Of a stretch of 49,778 nt of DNA, positions 24,213-35,914 are shown piece after piece (the stretch's first letter is position 1; each line of letters starts with the position of its first letter). The translations under genes and the position numbers were made by a program. Under the pieces are notes generated by a model. The model saw nothing but the letters and a program-made list of their open reading frames with translations. It was not told the DNA's origin and did no database searches. Origin of the DNA: Phialocephala subalpina (Eukaryota > Ascomycota > Leotiomycetes > Helotiales > Mollisiaceae); the NCBI GenBank assembly GCA_900073065.1, contig FJOG01000029.1, positions 175,122-224,899 on the forward strand, in the 5' to 3' direction.

Positions 24213-26127
24213 ATATCGGGTTTCGAAGTCGTTGGCGTTGTCCTCGCGGTGTGGCCGTTGGTCGTGAACGGTCTGCAGATCTACAAATCTTGCAAATCTG
24301 GTCAAGGCTGGGGATTGTTGCTTCAAGAATTCAAGACTGAGTGGATCATATGCATAGAATTTGTCTGTCATTTACTTGCGCCCGAGGTAACCGAAGCAGA
24401 ACTTCATCGACTTACTGTAGCAAGTAAGCCAGATGAAGCGAAGTGGAAGGATAAAAAATTGAACGACAGTCTACGAGACCGGTTGGGAAAAGAGAAGTGT
24501 GAGGTTGTGGTCGGAACACTCGAGGAAATGGAGAAACTCCTCAGATCCCTCACGAACAGATTTGGTGTTGATGAGACAGACTTGGTAAGTCAGGAGGTTA
24601 GTGGGCAATAAACGATAGATAATGATCTGATTCTCGGTTTCTGCAGGCGACGACTTCGAGCAAGATACGCCGGGGCTTAAGGGCCTTGCAATTGACTCTA
24701 ACTGCTTCGTCTGCAAGAGAAAACTTGAAGAAGCTGCGAAACTACAACAGTCGCTTGCAGCGGCTGTTTTCAAACAGTATCGGCTCCATGGGTATTGCTC
24801 AAGAACGTCAATCCAGAAGTGCGAGCACCCTGCCACCCGAGGTCCTAGCCCGAATCTCCGCAAATGCGAACGACTTACACGATGCTCTGGTCGAAAACTA
24901 TAGATGCTCTTGCGTACAAGGACACGAGGCCCATCTGGGGTCGCAATTTTCTCTACTGCCGGCTTTGGCCCGTCAACAAACCTCAAAGCTGGCACCCATT
25001 CCCAGTCCAACGAGCCACTGGAGCTTCTTTTTCCTTTTACCGACACAACAATGGAAAAGATAGCAAAGTCTTGTCCTACGCCGTTAATACTAGACGGCAA
25101 GGTGAACGCAGATACGATTGAACTCGGGGCTACGTCGTTCAGGTATTGAGCCCAGTAACAATCCTTTTCGTAAATATTCTAACAAGCTAGCGACACATCT
25201 ACGCAGATTTCGCACTCAACGAGCGATCCACTTGGCAAGTCCTGGGCTCAAGAACCGAGCATATCGACAATTCCTACCTCCTTGTCCGATTCCAGCGTGC
25301 CTCCATTTGATGGTCATAAGATATCGCTGTCCACGAGTGACAACATCAAGGAGGACAACCTCATACAAGATCTGTGCTACTTCATCAAGAGCCTGGGCGG
25401 GAATGAATTAAAGGGCCCTTGCTGTCTCGGCGTTTTGGAAGCTAAGGAACGGAGATACATCGTCAATGTTACTTCTTTAGGTGGTGAGGCAGCGGAATCA
25501 ACAACATTCGTATCTCTTGAAGGTTACCTCTCTCCAAGCCGTCCATGGAATCTATCTCGGCAGAAACGAATGGACCTTGCTCTGAGCCTGAGTCTTGCAA
25601 TTCTCCAATTCTTTTCGACCCAGTGGGTGGATGACCGGTGGTCATTCAGAGACTTCTCTATGCTGAGAGGAGACACAGTACAAATATTCGTCACGAAGAA
25701 GTTCTTTTCTAGTCGGTGTGTTGTAGCTGGTCCGGATCAAATCATCGTGTCCCCACAGGCAACCATGTTTTGGGATTGTATCAATGAACCCATCCTTACG
25801 CGGCTTGGCCTTGCACTTACCGAACTTGCTCTCGGCAGACGTCTCTCGGATTTGCGGGCACAAAACAACAAGCCAAATCCCAACTATGACATGATCGATG
25901 TCGCAATCGCCAAGAAGCTTGTCCACGAAGGATATATACTCGAAGAAGCTGGACGCAATTATCACGATGCTGTGAAGGCATGCCTGGAACACCAAGTCAT
26001 TATGCCAGAAGGCGTGAAAGGCCTGAATTCTAGACACGCAAATTTCCAAGCAGATCTAGAAACATTCATCGTTACCCCTGTAAGGGAGTGTTACTTGGCA
26101 TCTTGGAAGTCAATAGAAGGCGCCTGA
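24213..26127 (+). pseudogene. DUF7580-like fungal protein, start codon lost and frameshifted
   Basis: The reading frame matches the fungal family that starts M-S-G-x-E-V-x-G with a hydrophobic helix (here SGFEVVGVVLAVWPLVVNGL) and ends in a DUF7580-type, kinase-C-lobe-like region (LGLALTELALGRRLSDL, then LVHEGYILEEAGRNYHDAVK). At the expected initiator the codon is ATA (24213-24215), with an in-frame TGA 27 bp upstream (24186-24188), so no good ATG exists. Introns near 24586-24646 and at 25143-25190 are normal. Near 24937-24942, at a GGGG run, the frame must shift by one base to continue from CSCVQGHEAHLG into VAIFSTAGFG and LLFPFTDTTMEK. The rest is open to 26127. Two lesions argue for a pseudogene. 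The family is often found beside HET/NLR genes; function unknown. Confidence 0.72.
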
Positions 26128-27595
26128 TGTGTTCTATTTTTGGGGGTCGCAAAGCTGTGCTACAGTCCCAGAGCTTCTGGGCCAGAAGTGGGTCTTTTTT
26201 AAGGAGTTCGGCGTCGAATGTCTTCTGCGGGATGTCTGTAGATCAGGAGCAAGGCTGTCCTCTGCCCTCGTGTAATTGATGAGGTCAAGGTGAGAGATTC
26301 TCGTAGTTACAAAATACCTCCGACCAAGCCTTAGCCTCCTTGTGAGATGTGCAGCCGTGCCCCAGGTTCCGACTTGAATCTCGCCTTCAATTAATGGGGA
26401 CCCCGCTCCTGTTTTCAGAGGGCTCAACTTCCACGAGTCGAACAATAAGCGCTGACGCATCGTCTCACCTGAAGCTGAGTACACCCTAAGGGAATCGATT
26501 AAAATGGCGACAGGCCATAAGGCATCAACACATATAACTCAGCCCCTGCAACCACCGAGTTTTCAGGCACTCACGCTATTTTAAGAAAGCGATATACTCT
26601 TTTTATACTACTTAATTAAACTTTTTTGGGATAATTACTTACGTAATATATTTAATTATTTATAGACTAATAATTAATACATAATTAATACAATGCGATT
26701 ATAGTTTTTAAATTATAAAAAGTTGTGAATTAGTTGCGTAGTAATTGTACTTTGCATCGAGATCGCAACTTTTTCTAAGTCAATTACTTAAGCGAGATAA
26801 AGCGGCGTTCACAGATTTGGGCGTGCTTGTATTGATGCCTTGTCGCCGTTTTAATCGATTCCACCCTGGGCGGGTTTCTGCTGATCATAAGAAATAGCCC
26901 GAGGCGCAGTTCATGTATTCAATGGCTCGACAAGGGTCTAAACGCCACACGCGATTTCAGAATTTCATAACTTCAGCTATACTCAACCAAAAAAACCTTA
27001 TTTCAGGACTGAAATCATTCTTAGAAAGAGGATTATATACCTATCTTTTTTTATGTTTTCACGGTGCGTTGTGGTTATGATGCAAGAGGGGCAAGATTGA
27101 GACCCTTGCTAGCGGTTATTGAATACTTAACCGCTGTACCTGCGTATGCACGGTCGCGCTGAAGGTGCCGGGATGTGGTATCCCTCCAATTACTATGCTC
27201 AGCCAATCTCGATCAGAGCAAATATGAGGTATGGACATCAGGCTTCGGTTTGAGCCTTCAGAATGTGGAGGAAGGGTGGCTCGCACGTTTCAGATGAGGC
27301 TGAGGCTGAGGCCGATGCCACTTTGTGTGTGGTGGACTCATCTTTACATATGATATGATCCTCGACCTAGTCGCATTGTCGTTTCAACACACTTTTGGTG
27401 ATAGAATCTGCCAAGCTCGAGCTCAACTGGTACCATGCTTTAGTAACTTGATATCGCTATGCTATGCTAGAGCGGTTGTACGATGCTTCCATCTCGTCTG
27501 AGCCGCAGGGACCAGAGCCCTCCCTCTTCATCCGGCTATTGTAAGAATGTATTCTGATCGCTCCCGCTCGGGGCATTTTATGGCTCAACAGGCTG
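26128..27595. other. Intergenic with AT-rich island
   Basis: Almost 1.5 kb without a supported gene. It includes an AT-rich, RIP-like patch (about 26575-26800). The remainder has ordinary base composition but only short unsupported frames. Confidence 0.45.
26575..26800. repeat. AT-rich RIP-like patch
   Basis: A 225-bp block dominated by TAATTAATA-like sequence, sharply set off from flanking ~48% GC DNA. It contains an inverted pair around AAAAAGTTGTG and CGCAACTTTTT. It may be the stump of a RIP-mutated repeat; no coding trace remains. Confidence 0.5.
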
Positions 27596-29392
27596 ATGAA
27601 TATAGTGCGTGTTAGTAGCGCAGAAGATTATGCTCATCTCGTGGAAGCTCATGCTCGCCAAGCTGCAGATAACTCCCTTTACCCTGGGCTGAATTACGAG
27701 AACCTCTCTCGATACCTGCTAGAGCCGTATACCCAGAGCTACAAACCACGAAGTCGAGACCCTTCAGGGGAGACATCTCGTAATGGTCGCATCGCATGTT
27801 TTGCAATGTTACATGACCTGAGCGCGGCACCTCACGAACGGGAAACACCCTTCTTATCGCCAGATGCGTTCGAAAGGTCTGAAGCTATACAGAATCTAGG
27901 TATATCAAGTACTGGATATCTGTTATTCATGAGGGGTAACCCCACTCCGGAATGGCTGAATACGATTGGGTACTCTTGTAATGTTGATCCCGATTTCTTC
28001 TTGAAACATCTGGACTTCAGGTCAACAGCAGGAAAGCAGGACTATTTCAACCTCCCCTCACTTCCATCAACCAACGAAAATTTCATAAGGTTACGCTGGA
28101 CGACCATTGGATCCAGATTGGCAAACTTTGAGATCAATGGCCATGATCAGGGACGAATAGATCTCCTTCGAAAGGACAGCGCGAAGAAGATGGAGCAATA
28201 TTTACAGGATATTCGTTCCACCCACAAAATGAGCATATGCGACTCCTTTGTGCGCCGTTTCGCTGTGCACGACGAGAATCACTTCTCGTTAGAACAGGAT
28301 GTTTCCATATGTGTGAATACGGTTGGAAATGGATGGATTAGTAGGTTTCTCATGCCATTATATCCAAATCTGACGAGGCTGATGCCATCTAGTTGTTGTG
28401 TGGCAGGATGTTGGGAACGATTCGATGCAAGGGCTTAGTGGACCATGGCTCGAGCCACCGAATCACTCCTTTTCCTGGAAGACACAAGCACTGCCCACCA
28501 TCCAACACAAGCCATACATGGCTCTGGAGGCTCGAAGCACTCCCATGCGCAAATGTTCCGAGGTTCCAGGGGCTGGAAAGTTCACCCAAAGTGCTTCTCT
28601 CCTCTACCTCAACTGTGGAAAAACGCTTGACCAAGAGCTCTTGTCATACAATCCATTCTATGTGTTGACAGATCTGTTCAAGTTCACTGCTTTCGCTGAG
28701 GCCCAGTTTCTTAATATGATGGAAACGAAGCTGAAGAAGGAAATCGATTTCTCGGTCACCGATAAACGCCATACTCCCACTTTTTCCAACATACTTTATA
28801 GCAAAACTCTTCTCGATCAGCACGTTGATCAGATTGAGGACGCCATTGCCTCAATCAAGAGTAATAACGATACTCCATTTGTTGACGGATCTGTCGAAAT
28901 TGACCGAGAGGTCTTGGCGGTGTCCACGAAACTGCTTCGAGACTTCGAATCCCTATCTAACAGAGCAAAAGCACTGTCCCTGCATTGCGAAAACGGCATG
29001 AAGATTGTGGCAAACAACAATATTCTTCTGGAGTCGCAAAGAGCATCGAGCAGGCCGCTGGAGTAGCAAAATTGACGAAACTTGCATTCTTCTACATTCC
29101 GCTGTCCTTTACCACATCGTTCTTCGGTATGAACTTTACCCAGTTCGGCACAGGTGTGTTGAGTATATGGGTCTGGTTTGTGGCTTCGGCGCCTGTATTC
29201 ATTGTCTCGGTCTTGCTTTTGAATTTCGATATCTCGAGGATATTCGGGGATTTGTGGAGGAGCTTTGCTCGCTGTTCAGGAAGAAGCGTGTGTAAATGCA
29301 ACTCACGCTCTGGCGTTTGGAATAAGGAGATGAAAATCAGTTGGAGTCTCTGGATTCGCGTTGCACGTTTTGATTCATATTTGAATAGATAA
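27596..29392 (+). CDS. CorA-like (Mg2+ transporter superfamily) membrane protein, one frameshift
   Basis: Exon 1 is 27596-28340. A 52-bp intron leads to exon 2 from 28393, with the frame continuing as GWIIVVWQDVGNDS. The C-terminal part is the CorA membrane module: VAKLTKLAFFYIPLSFTTSF as TM1, the GMN signature directly after, and VLSIWVWFVASAPVFIVSVL as TM2. The long soluble N-terminal region is the fungal-specific type, so transport of Mg2+ is not assured. Around 29035-29042 (CAAAGAGC) the frame jumps by one base between LLESQ and SIEQAAGVAKL; adding one A to the run restores continuity. Without it the protein would end before its membrane helices. Either a sequencing indel or a recent null. 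The stop at 29392 lies 12 bp from the stop of the convergent MFS gene. Confidence 0.75.
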
Positions 29393-29404
29393 CTTCTTCC
29401 AACT

Positions 29405-31124
29405 TCATGTTCGCGAAATATTTGAATGCAATTTGTGCTCCTTCATGAAAAGTCCTGTAAGCGCAGCCAGACAGCTCATGCCAAAGGTGGTGCCAAAGAC
29501 CGCCACCAATGCCACCATATAACTGTCCAAGACATCTTGTCTGTACAGTGGATCGACATGCGAAATCTCTTGGAAGTTTCCACGAATTGTATGAATGATG
29601 TCGCCAGCATCCGCGACTTGACCCAAACGGCTCCACAGTGCCTCCTTTAGCACGTTTTGAAATACCGCAGATGCAAATGTCACGCCTAGCGTTGAACCTG
29701 CAGAGCGAAAAACGAATGAAGCGGATGTTGCAAGTGCTTGCTCATCTCTCTGAACTGAGCTGATGACTGCCGTGAGATTGATGACGAGCATGCCACCGAA
29801 ACCGAGGCCAATGATGGCAAGGATCAGGAATGGGTACCATGATGGCGTTGTGAGGGAAAGATGTATCAGGAGTCCTGACCCGACTACGGTGAAAAGATGG
29901 GTGAGAATGCTGAGGTTGTAATAAGTTCCGTAGGCCCGCATGATGAAGCCAGCTGCCAAAGCGCCGACTGCTTGCCCCGCGCTGTTTGGTAACAGTCTCA
30001 ATCCTGCTTGAGTTGTGCTGTATCCTAAGAGCTGTATATAGACCGGAATGTAGTAAAGCACCCCGAATGCAGACATGTGGTCGAAACAGTATGTCAGCGA
30101 TGCAGCAAGAACAGTTCGGTTTTGTAGTAGGTGAAGAGGGATGATGGGTTCCGATGCAACATTCTTTTCGATGTACAGGAATAAAGCGAAGAAGATGATC
30201 GATAGTGGAAGAGTGGTCAATACCAATGCACTTTTCCACGGGACCAGATTTCCACCGGCGTTCAAGCCCAGCAAGAAGAGGACCAGGGCGGTGATCAGGG
30301 TGATGCATCCAAGGTAGTCGACTCTGCGGATGTTTGACTTGTCGACTTTCTTGGTGGGCACTTTCACGACAAAGTACACCAAGACTGTGGCAACAAATAT
30401 CAGAGGCACTTGTATCAGGAAAGCCCACTTCCAGCCCAGCACATCGTTCAGCCACCCGCCGTATAATCCTCCAAGACCAGTTCCAGCTCCATAGCAGAGG
30501 TTGTTGATACCTGTGATAACACCTCTTTTTCTCACTGGGACCAGGTCCGATCCCACAAACGTCGAAACAGCGTATATTGCACCTCCTCCAAGGCCAGCAA
30601 GGGCACGGCCAAACAGTATCTGTCCTTCATTGTTTGCGAGCCCGCAGATGAGGGTTCCAATTCCAAAGGTACTGTTCGCCACGATAAGTCCCGCTCGTCG
30701 ACCGAAGATTTCGGTGAGACGACCACAGAGTGGCTGTGAAGCAGCCTGTCCGATCAAATATGCTGAGCCCAGCCAGGCGAGGGAGCCTAACGACTTGAAA
30801 GTGGTTGAAATAGGGACTAGAAGCGTAGCTACAATTGTAGAGTCTGCGACACAGTGTCAGCATGCGTATGAATGCACGCCCCCAAGACATAGAGATAATA
30901 CCAATTGCAGTCAAGACAACGCCAACCTGGGCTCGCGGGTTAGTTGAGAGTTGTCTCAAAGTGACAAATGGGGATTTATAGCTTACCCACATACACCCAA
31001 GAATCAAGGCGAGTTTGGCGTTTGAGGGCTCCTTAGGGAGGACAGCCAGTACCAGCCCACTACTTTGTGCCGGCTCAATGCTGTCATCGCCGCTGCAATC
31101 TGTAGCCTGGTGTTCAATGGGCAT
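29405..31124 (-). CDS. MFS multidrug/efflux-type transporter
   Basis: Three exons (31124-30987, a 25-bp micro-exon 30926-30902, and 30843-29405) give 533 residues. The micro-exon is needed for the conserved TM1 sequence WVGVVLTAIDSTIVATLLVP. The major-facilitator A-motif region follows as GRLTEIFGRRAG; GGLYGGWL fits the antiporter motif C region. The length and 12-14 predicted helices fit the DHA2/Vba-like drug-H+ antiporter group. The start at 31124 (MPIEHQATDC) gives a short acidic cytoplasmic tail; an upstream in-frame ATG at 31271 is less likely. Substrate unknown. The gene is intact and expressed convergently to the CorA-like gene. Confidence 0.88.
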
Positions 31125-32111
31125 GAATGCGGTCAATACGATCACATCTCGTTCGATATCATAAGCCAAGTGAAAACCTGCTGCCTTGAGTTGTCTCTCG
31201 TCTCTGGAACCAGATGCTCCAAGGTATATGCTGAAACTCTTCACCGAGTACGAATATTCAACACCCCGCACTGAAGCCGGATAATGTAATGTTGGTGGCG
31301 GTGAAGAACGTGGGGGTGAGACGAATTAGCGCCTGCATTCTCCAAGGATCTGTTATCGACTCGCAGACCCCATGAAAGCTCTCCTCAGATCGGTCTTACA
31401 CGAGGCTTTGAAGCCTTTACAATCAAATACCTAGTGAATGAAAGTGAATGGAAACTCTTCAAGCAATTTTCCAAATGAGTTGAGGCCACAGCTGGGCGAT
31501 TTCGAATGGCAACACAGCCCACTTCGTTCGTGGATTGTGACATGCGGCATATCACACTGTGCTCCACCGCGTCGAAAAACATGGCCGATTTTGATAAACG
31601 AGAACACTAAAACCTCCCCTACTCAACTTTGTATTGGCTACCTACCCACGCTGAAAGTATTATAACCCCCAAATATGATTCTGGAAAAGCGAGCGAACTT
31701 GTGCACACAGTTTGTTTGTATGCTTTGCTTATTTGTTGTTGATAAAATCGTGAGTTTATCGTATGTGGGCGGGATGCTAAAATCGGCCACTTTTTTCGAC
31801 GCGGTGGAGAATGTGACACATCTATGCGTGCATACTGTGGTCGGGTCGGATGCAGCCTGTTATTTTCGGCCTCACCACACCTGGGTTGGTTGGCCACAAT
31901 TCAGCCTTCGCCGCTAAGCTTCCATTTGGGGCTCTTTCCAACATTTCCAGGCCTTGCCTGCAAAACCATCCTCGTTGTGCGCAGCCTCCGTTCGCCAAGC
32001 AGGACATCTCAATCTGTCCAGCTCACCTATACACGACATACTCGTTGCATTTTCTACTGCGTTAACATATCGCTCCAGCAAGGCTGCAAACTTCACTTGC
32101 ACGTGAACGGG
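31125..32111. other. Intergenic with inverted-repeat element
   Basis: About 1 kb between divergent MFS (minus) and NLR (plus) starts. It contains the inverted repeat at 31562-31809 and several short unsupported frames. Confidence 0.45.
31562..31809. repeat. Inverted repeat, possible MITE-like element
   Basis: Arms 31562-31592 and 31779-31809 are 31 bp each, match at 29 of 31 positions in inverted orientation, and are separated by 186 bp. The outer end reads CTCCACCGCGTCGAAAAA and the inner end TGGCCGATTTT. Weaker similarity continues outward (TCACA next to each arm). The interior has no coding potential. This fits a small non-autonomous DNA element or a transcribed hairpin; target duplications could not be identified with certainty. 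Confidence 0.6.
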
Positions 32112-35100
32112 ATGCACTCCCCCGGCCCGGCAGCGCGGTTTCGGATACTCTATGAGGCTCAAAAGGTTTCGTCATTGTAAGGACCCAGCGCGACATATCA
32201 TTCGACGTACAGACTAATTCACGTTTGTTGTAGTATTGTAGTGATTCCCGGGCTCGGGATATCTCCCCCTGAGAGTTGGGGGAGCTCGCATGGACAGCCG
32301 TGGCTCGAGACATTGCTTTCGAACGCGGCACCAAATTCAAGTATTCTGTGCTTTGATCACGGGCTCTCGACTGAAGACACCTTCTCCTGGCCTAAGCTAG
32401 TCGAGAGTGGCGATGCTCTCTTGCAATGCCTACTTAAGGAGCGTGAGAATGAAGCAGTTAGTCAACAATGAGACCAAAATATGAGAAGGGGATCACCTGA
32501 CGCGGACAGAAACAAGAGTATCCTTTCCTATTTGTTTGTCATAGTCTTGGAGGGATTATAGTTAAGAAAGTATTGATTCTCGCACTCTCCTCTCAGGTGT
32601 ATCGATGACTTACTTGTTCTAGGCATTGTGCCTTGCGCAGCTGGACATCAGGACATTCGGTGGTCTGATCAGTGTGGTCTCCGGTATTATACTGATGGGG
32701 ACACCCCACTCAAAACAAGCCGCCGACGAAGTATGGCGTAACATATCACTGATACCAAAAGCGAGCTTGAAGAAGTTCTCGAAGCAGGAGATATCCAAAG
32801 ATGAAATGAGCATTCTGATCAATATTTCAACCCAATTCGAGGAGATCAATGACACCCCCATTGCGCCGATCCTGTCAGCGTACGAGAAGAGGGAGACGAA
32901 AATTAGGAGCGGCCTTGGGAGATTCCAAGTGAAGTCAACTTTGGTAAGTCTCAGGAAATGCTGAAGTGCAGACGTTTAACATGAACACTAGCTTGTGAAG
33001 AGAGAATTCTCTCTGACACATATACACAACGAGAAATACATCGAGCTTGACGCAGACCATACGTCTCTATGCGATATTTCAAGTCAGAGCGATGCATATA
33101 CGCAAATCGCCACGTTCATCAGAGAATCAATTGGAGCAACTCAACGAGACATATTCCTGGACAACGCGTCAAGCCACAGATCTGCAGAACAGGAAGATCA
33201 AGAAGACTACTTCGCGACGGAAGCACAATGCACGATGTCTGGAAGCATGAGCCCTGGGTATCGCACAGGCGGCGACGACGACTACCGCGAGGCTCGTGCG
33301 AAAAGTCCTCCATTTCGGCCGGGCCAGTTTCAGCAAAAACGCCACGAGAAAACGACTCGAAATCAACGAACCCAGATTTCATATACAGCAAGGCTTGCTA
33401 CCTTTGACCTAATCTCCGAAGCTTCGGATTTCTCACAGCGAGATCCTAAACTGCCATGCTTCTTCCGAAAGTCGCACATTCGAAACCATGAGTTCTTTGG
33501 CCGGCAGGATGTACTGCGGAAAATGGAAGATGCTCTCCTTCCAAGATCATCAACTAAGCGGCACGGGGCTCACGATGAGCTACGCACCTTTGGCCTTTGC
33601 GGACTTGGCGGGGTTGGCAAGACAGAAGTTGCTGTTAGGTTCATGTTTGATCATCGAGACGATTTCGATGCAATATTCTGGGTACAAGCTGACGAAGCGG
33701 CTAAACTTGCGGAGGACTTTTGCCAGATCGCGCTTGAGCTTGGCCTGGAAGACCCTGGAACTGTCCAAAACAAAGCAGTAAGTCGTGACCTTGTCAAGAA
33801 ATGGTTAACCTGGCCCTTGAAACACAATCGACGGCCCTCCATGCCGTCTATACATGACGAGTTTGCTTCCTGGCTATTGATTCTTGACAATGTTGATGAA
33901 CCCGAAATCCTCAAGGAGTACTGGCCTTTTGAGGGAAGTGGCTCAATCCTGGTTACGAGTCGTGATCCATTAGCAAAAGGCAGGGCATTTCGAATGACTT
34001 CGGGTCATACATTGAAGCCTTTTGAAGAAAGAGAATCGGCAGAATTTCTGGTTGGCCTAACTCAGAACGACAGCGATGATGATGATGACGACGACGACGA
34101 CGGCAGGGAGCAGCATCCTAGGCATCACGGTGCCGTTCCCAGCGAAGCTATTTCCGTCGCTCAGCGGCTGGGCGGTCTACCATTGGCGCTGACGCAAATG
34201 GCGGGAATAATCAATTTCAAGCGTCTATCGTACAAGGACTTCTTGTCTCAATATGACCAAGGTCAAAGAGTAAAAGAGCTTCATGCACTGAGACTTGGCA
34301 TTCAGGACACTACATACAAGCACACTCTCTCCTCGGTCTGGGCTCTAGATCGACTCAGCCGTGGCGCTTTGGCACTTCTTGAGGTTATCTCTCTCGTTGA
34401 TCCCGATCGTATACCGGAGGACATACTGACAGGAGGAGAGTTCAAACGCCCCATCGAAGGCTACCTGCAGGACACTGGCGAATATCACGAAGCAAGAGCC
34501 GAACTAGTGAAGTCATCTCTCATTACCAGAAATAAGCAGCAAGAATTTGTGAGAGTACACCGACTTACGCAAGATGGTGTTCGAGCTGAGATGGATGGCA
34601 CACATCTGGAGACCGCGTTTGATACAACAGTATCTCTAATCGTCGCTGTTTGGCCTTTCGTCTCAATGGAGTGGCGACACGGCACTTCCAGGTGGGAGAA
34701 ATGCGAAGCATGCTTCCCTCACGTGCTACGGCTGAAGAACTTTTATTTGCGAGAAATCATTCCAGAAAACATCTTCAAAGCAGGAATCAATTTTGCGAAA
34801 CTACTGAATGACGTTGGCTGGTAAGTCTCCTATGCACGATAGATCCAGCGACAATCCTCACACGTATAGGTATTTTTACGAGCGTTCTATACCCGAAAAC
34901 TGTGAAACATTCTTTCAACTGGCACAAGAGATCTGCGAATCTCAAGAAGGCGAGCCAGACGAGGAAGCTGTCGACCTTCTGAGCGAGATTTACTACAGTC
35001 GAGGCGCGGATGCATCCGAGGTCAATGAGCCAGAAAGATGTATGGAGTACACCACGAAGTTCTGGAAACTGCGCCTGAAACATGCCGAGACATCACTCAA

Positions 35101-35914
35101 AGGACAGCGAGACCTCAGACTCGGCATGTCCTATAATCAGATGGGAGTTGCATATCTGATGAACAGGGACTATGAAAGTGCCGTTGGCGTCCTTAAAAAG
35201 GCATTTGAGGTCTATGCTAGTCTTGACGACCCTGCCCCTATCAAAGCTACGTTACCAGCAGCCAATATGGGGCTCGCATACTGGTTCTTGAGACGATACG
35301 ATGAGGCGTACACAGTGCTTATTGGAATTCTGAGGGAACGGGAGAAGGTTTTCGGCAAAAACGACAAAGAGTCTTTCAAGTATGCGCCACAATAATATTG
35401 ATAGATTAAGCAGACTGACAGAAAATAGGACTGGTCGAGTGTTGCATGCACTTGGCAATGTTAGAGCTAGTCAAGGGCGACTTAAAGAGAGTTATGACTT
35501 CCACCAGAGAGCTTTGATGCAGTACAGATCGACAATCGGAGACAATCACCATAGAACTGCAGATGTATGCTATAAAGTCGCAGAGCACTACATACGGTTC
35601 GGGAAGCTCGAGGATGCAAGGTAAAGAAACTTCCCAGCTCTTGCAAAATTTTCATGAACTCATACGACAGCAGAAAACTTCTCGAGCAAGCTTTGAAGGT
35701 CTTCAGCAGTCGCATCCACTATAGACACGAGAAAGCTCGTACGGACCACCTAATGGGCAAGTTAATGGCATTGAAACGCAATGTAGAGATGAGCGAGCAG
35801 CATTTTTCCGAGGCTTTCGTTGGGTACCAGATGTTGAAGCCTGATGATCCTCGTTCTCGAGAAGAGCTTTCCGATACCGACTATGAGGAGCTGGTCTGCT
35901 TCTGGTCTTGCTAG
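32112..35914 (+). CDS. Alpha/beta-hydrolase / NB-ARC / TPR protein (fungal NLR), intact
   Basis: Eight exons (32112-32176, 32234-32456, 32510-32569, 32623-32943, 32992-34820, 34870-35379, 35429-35620, 35671-35914) give 1,147 residues without a break. The N-terminal effector domain is a lipase-like hydrolase (DUF676-like): IVVIPGLGISPPESWG, nucleophile elbow VCHSLGGIIVKK (Ser about 108) and MGTPHSKQA (about 141-148). The NB-ARC has GLGGVGKTEVA (about 427), WLLILDNVDEPEI, SILVTSRDP and GGLPLALTQ, with a run of nine Asp inserted (34075-34101). The C-terminal TPRs are MSYNQMGVAYLMNRDYESAV and MGLAYWFLRRYDEAYTVL, then ALGNVRASQGRLKESYDFHQ. Such proteins act as inducible cell-death or self/non-self switches in fungi; hydrolase activity is plausible because the Ser is kept. 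Confidence 0.9.

Noticed and set aside
31824..32111. N-terminal extension of the hydrolase NLR to an upstream in-frame ATG
   Set aside because: The upstream residues have no resemblance to hydrolase N-termini, and the region overlaps the likely promoter; ATG 32112 directly precedes the recognisable sequence.
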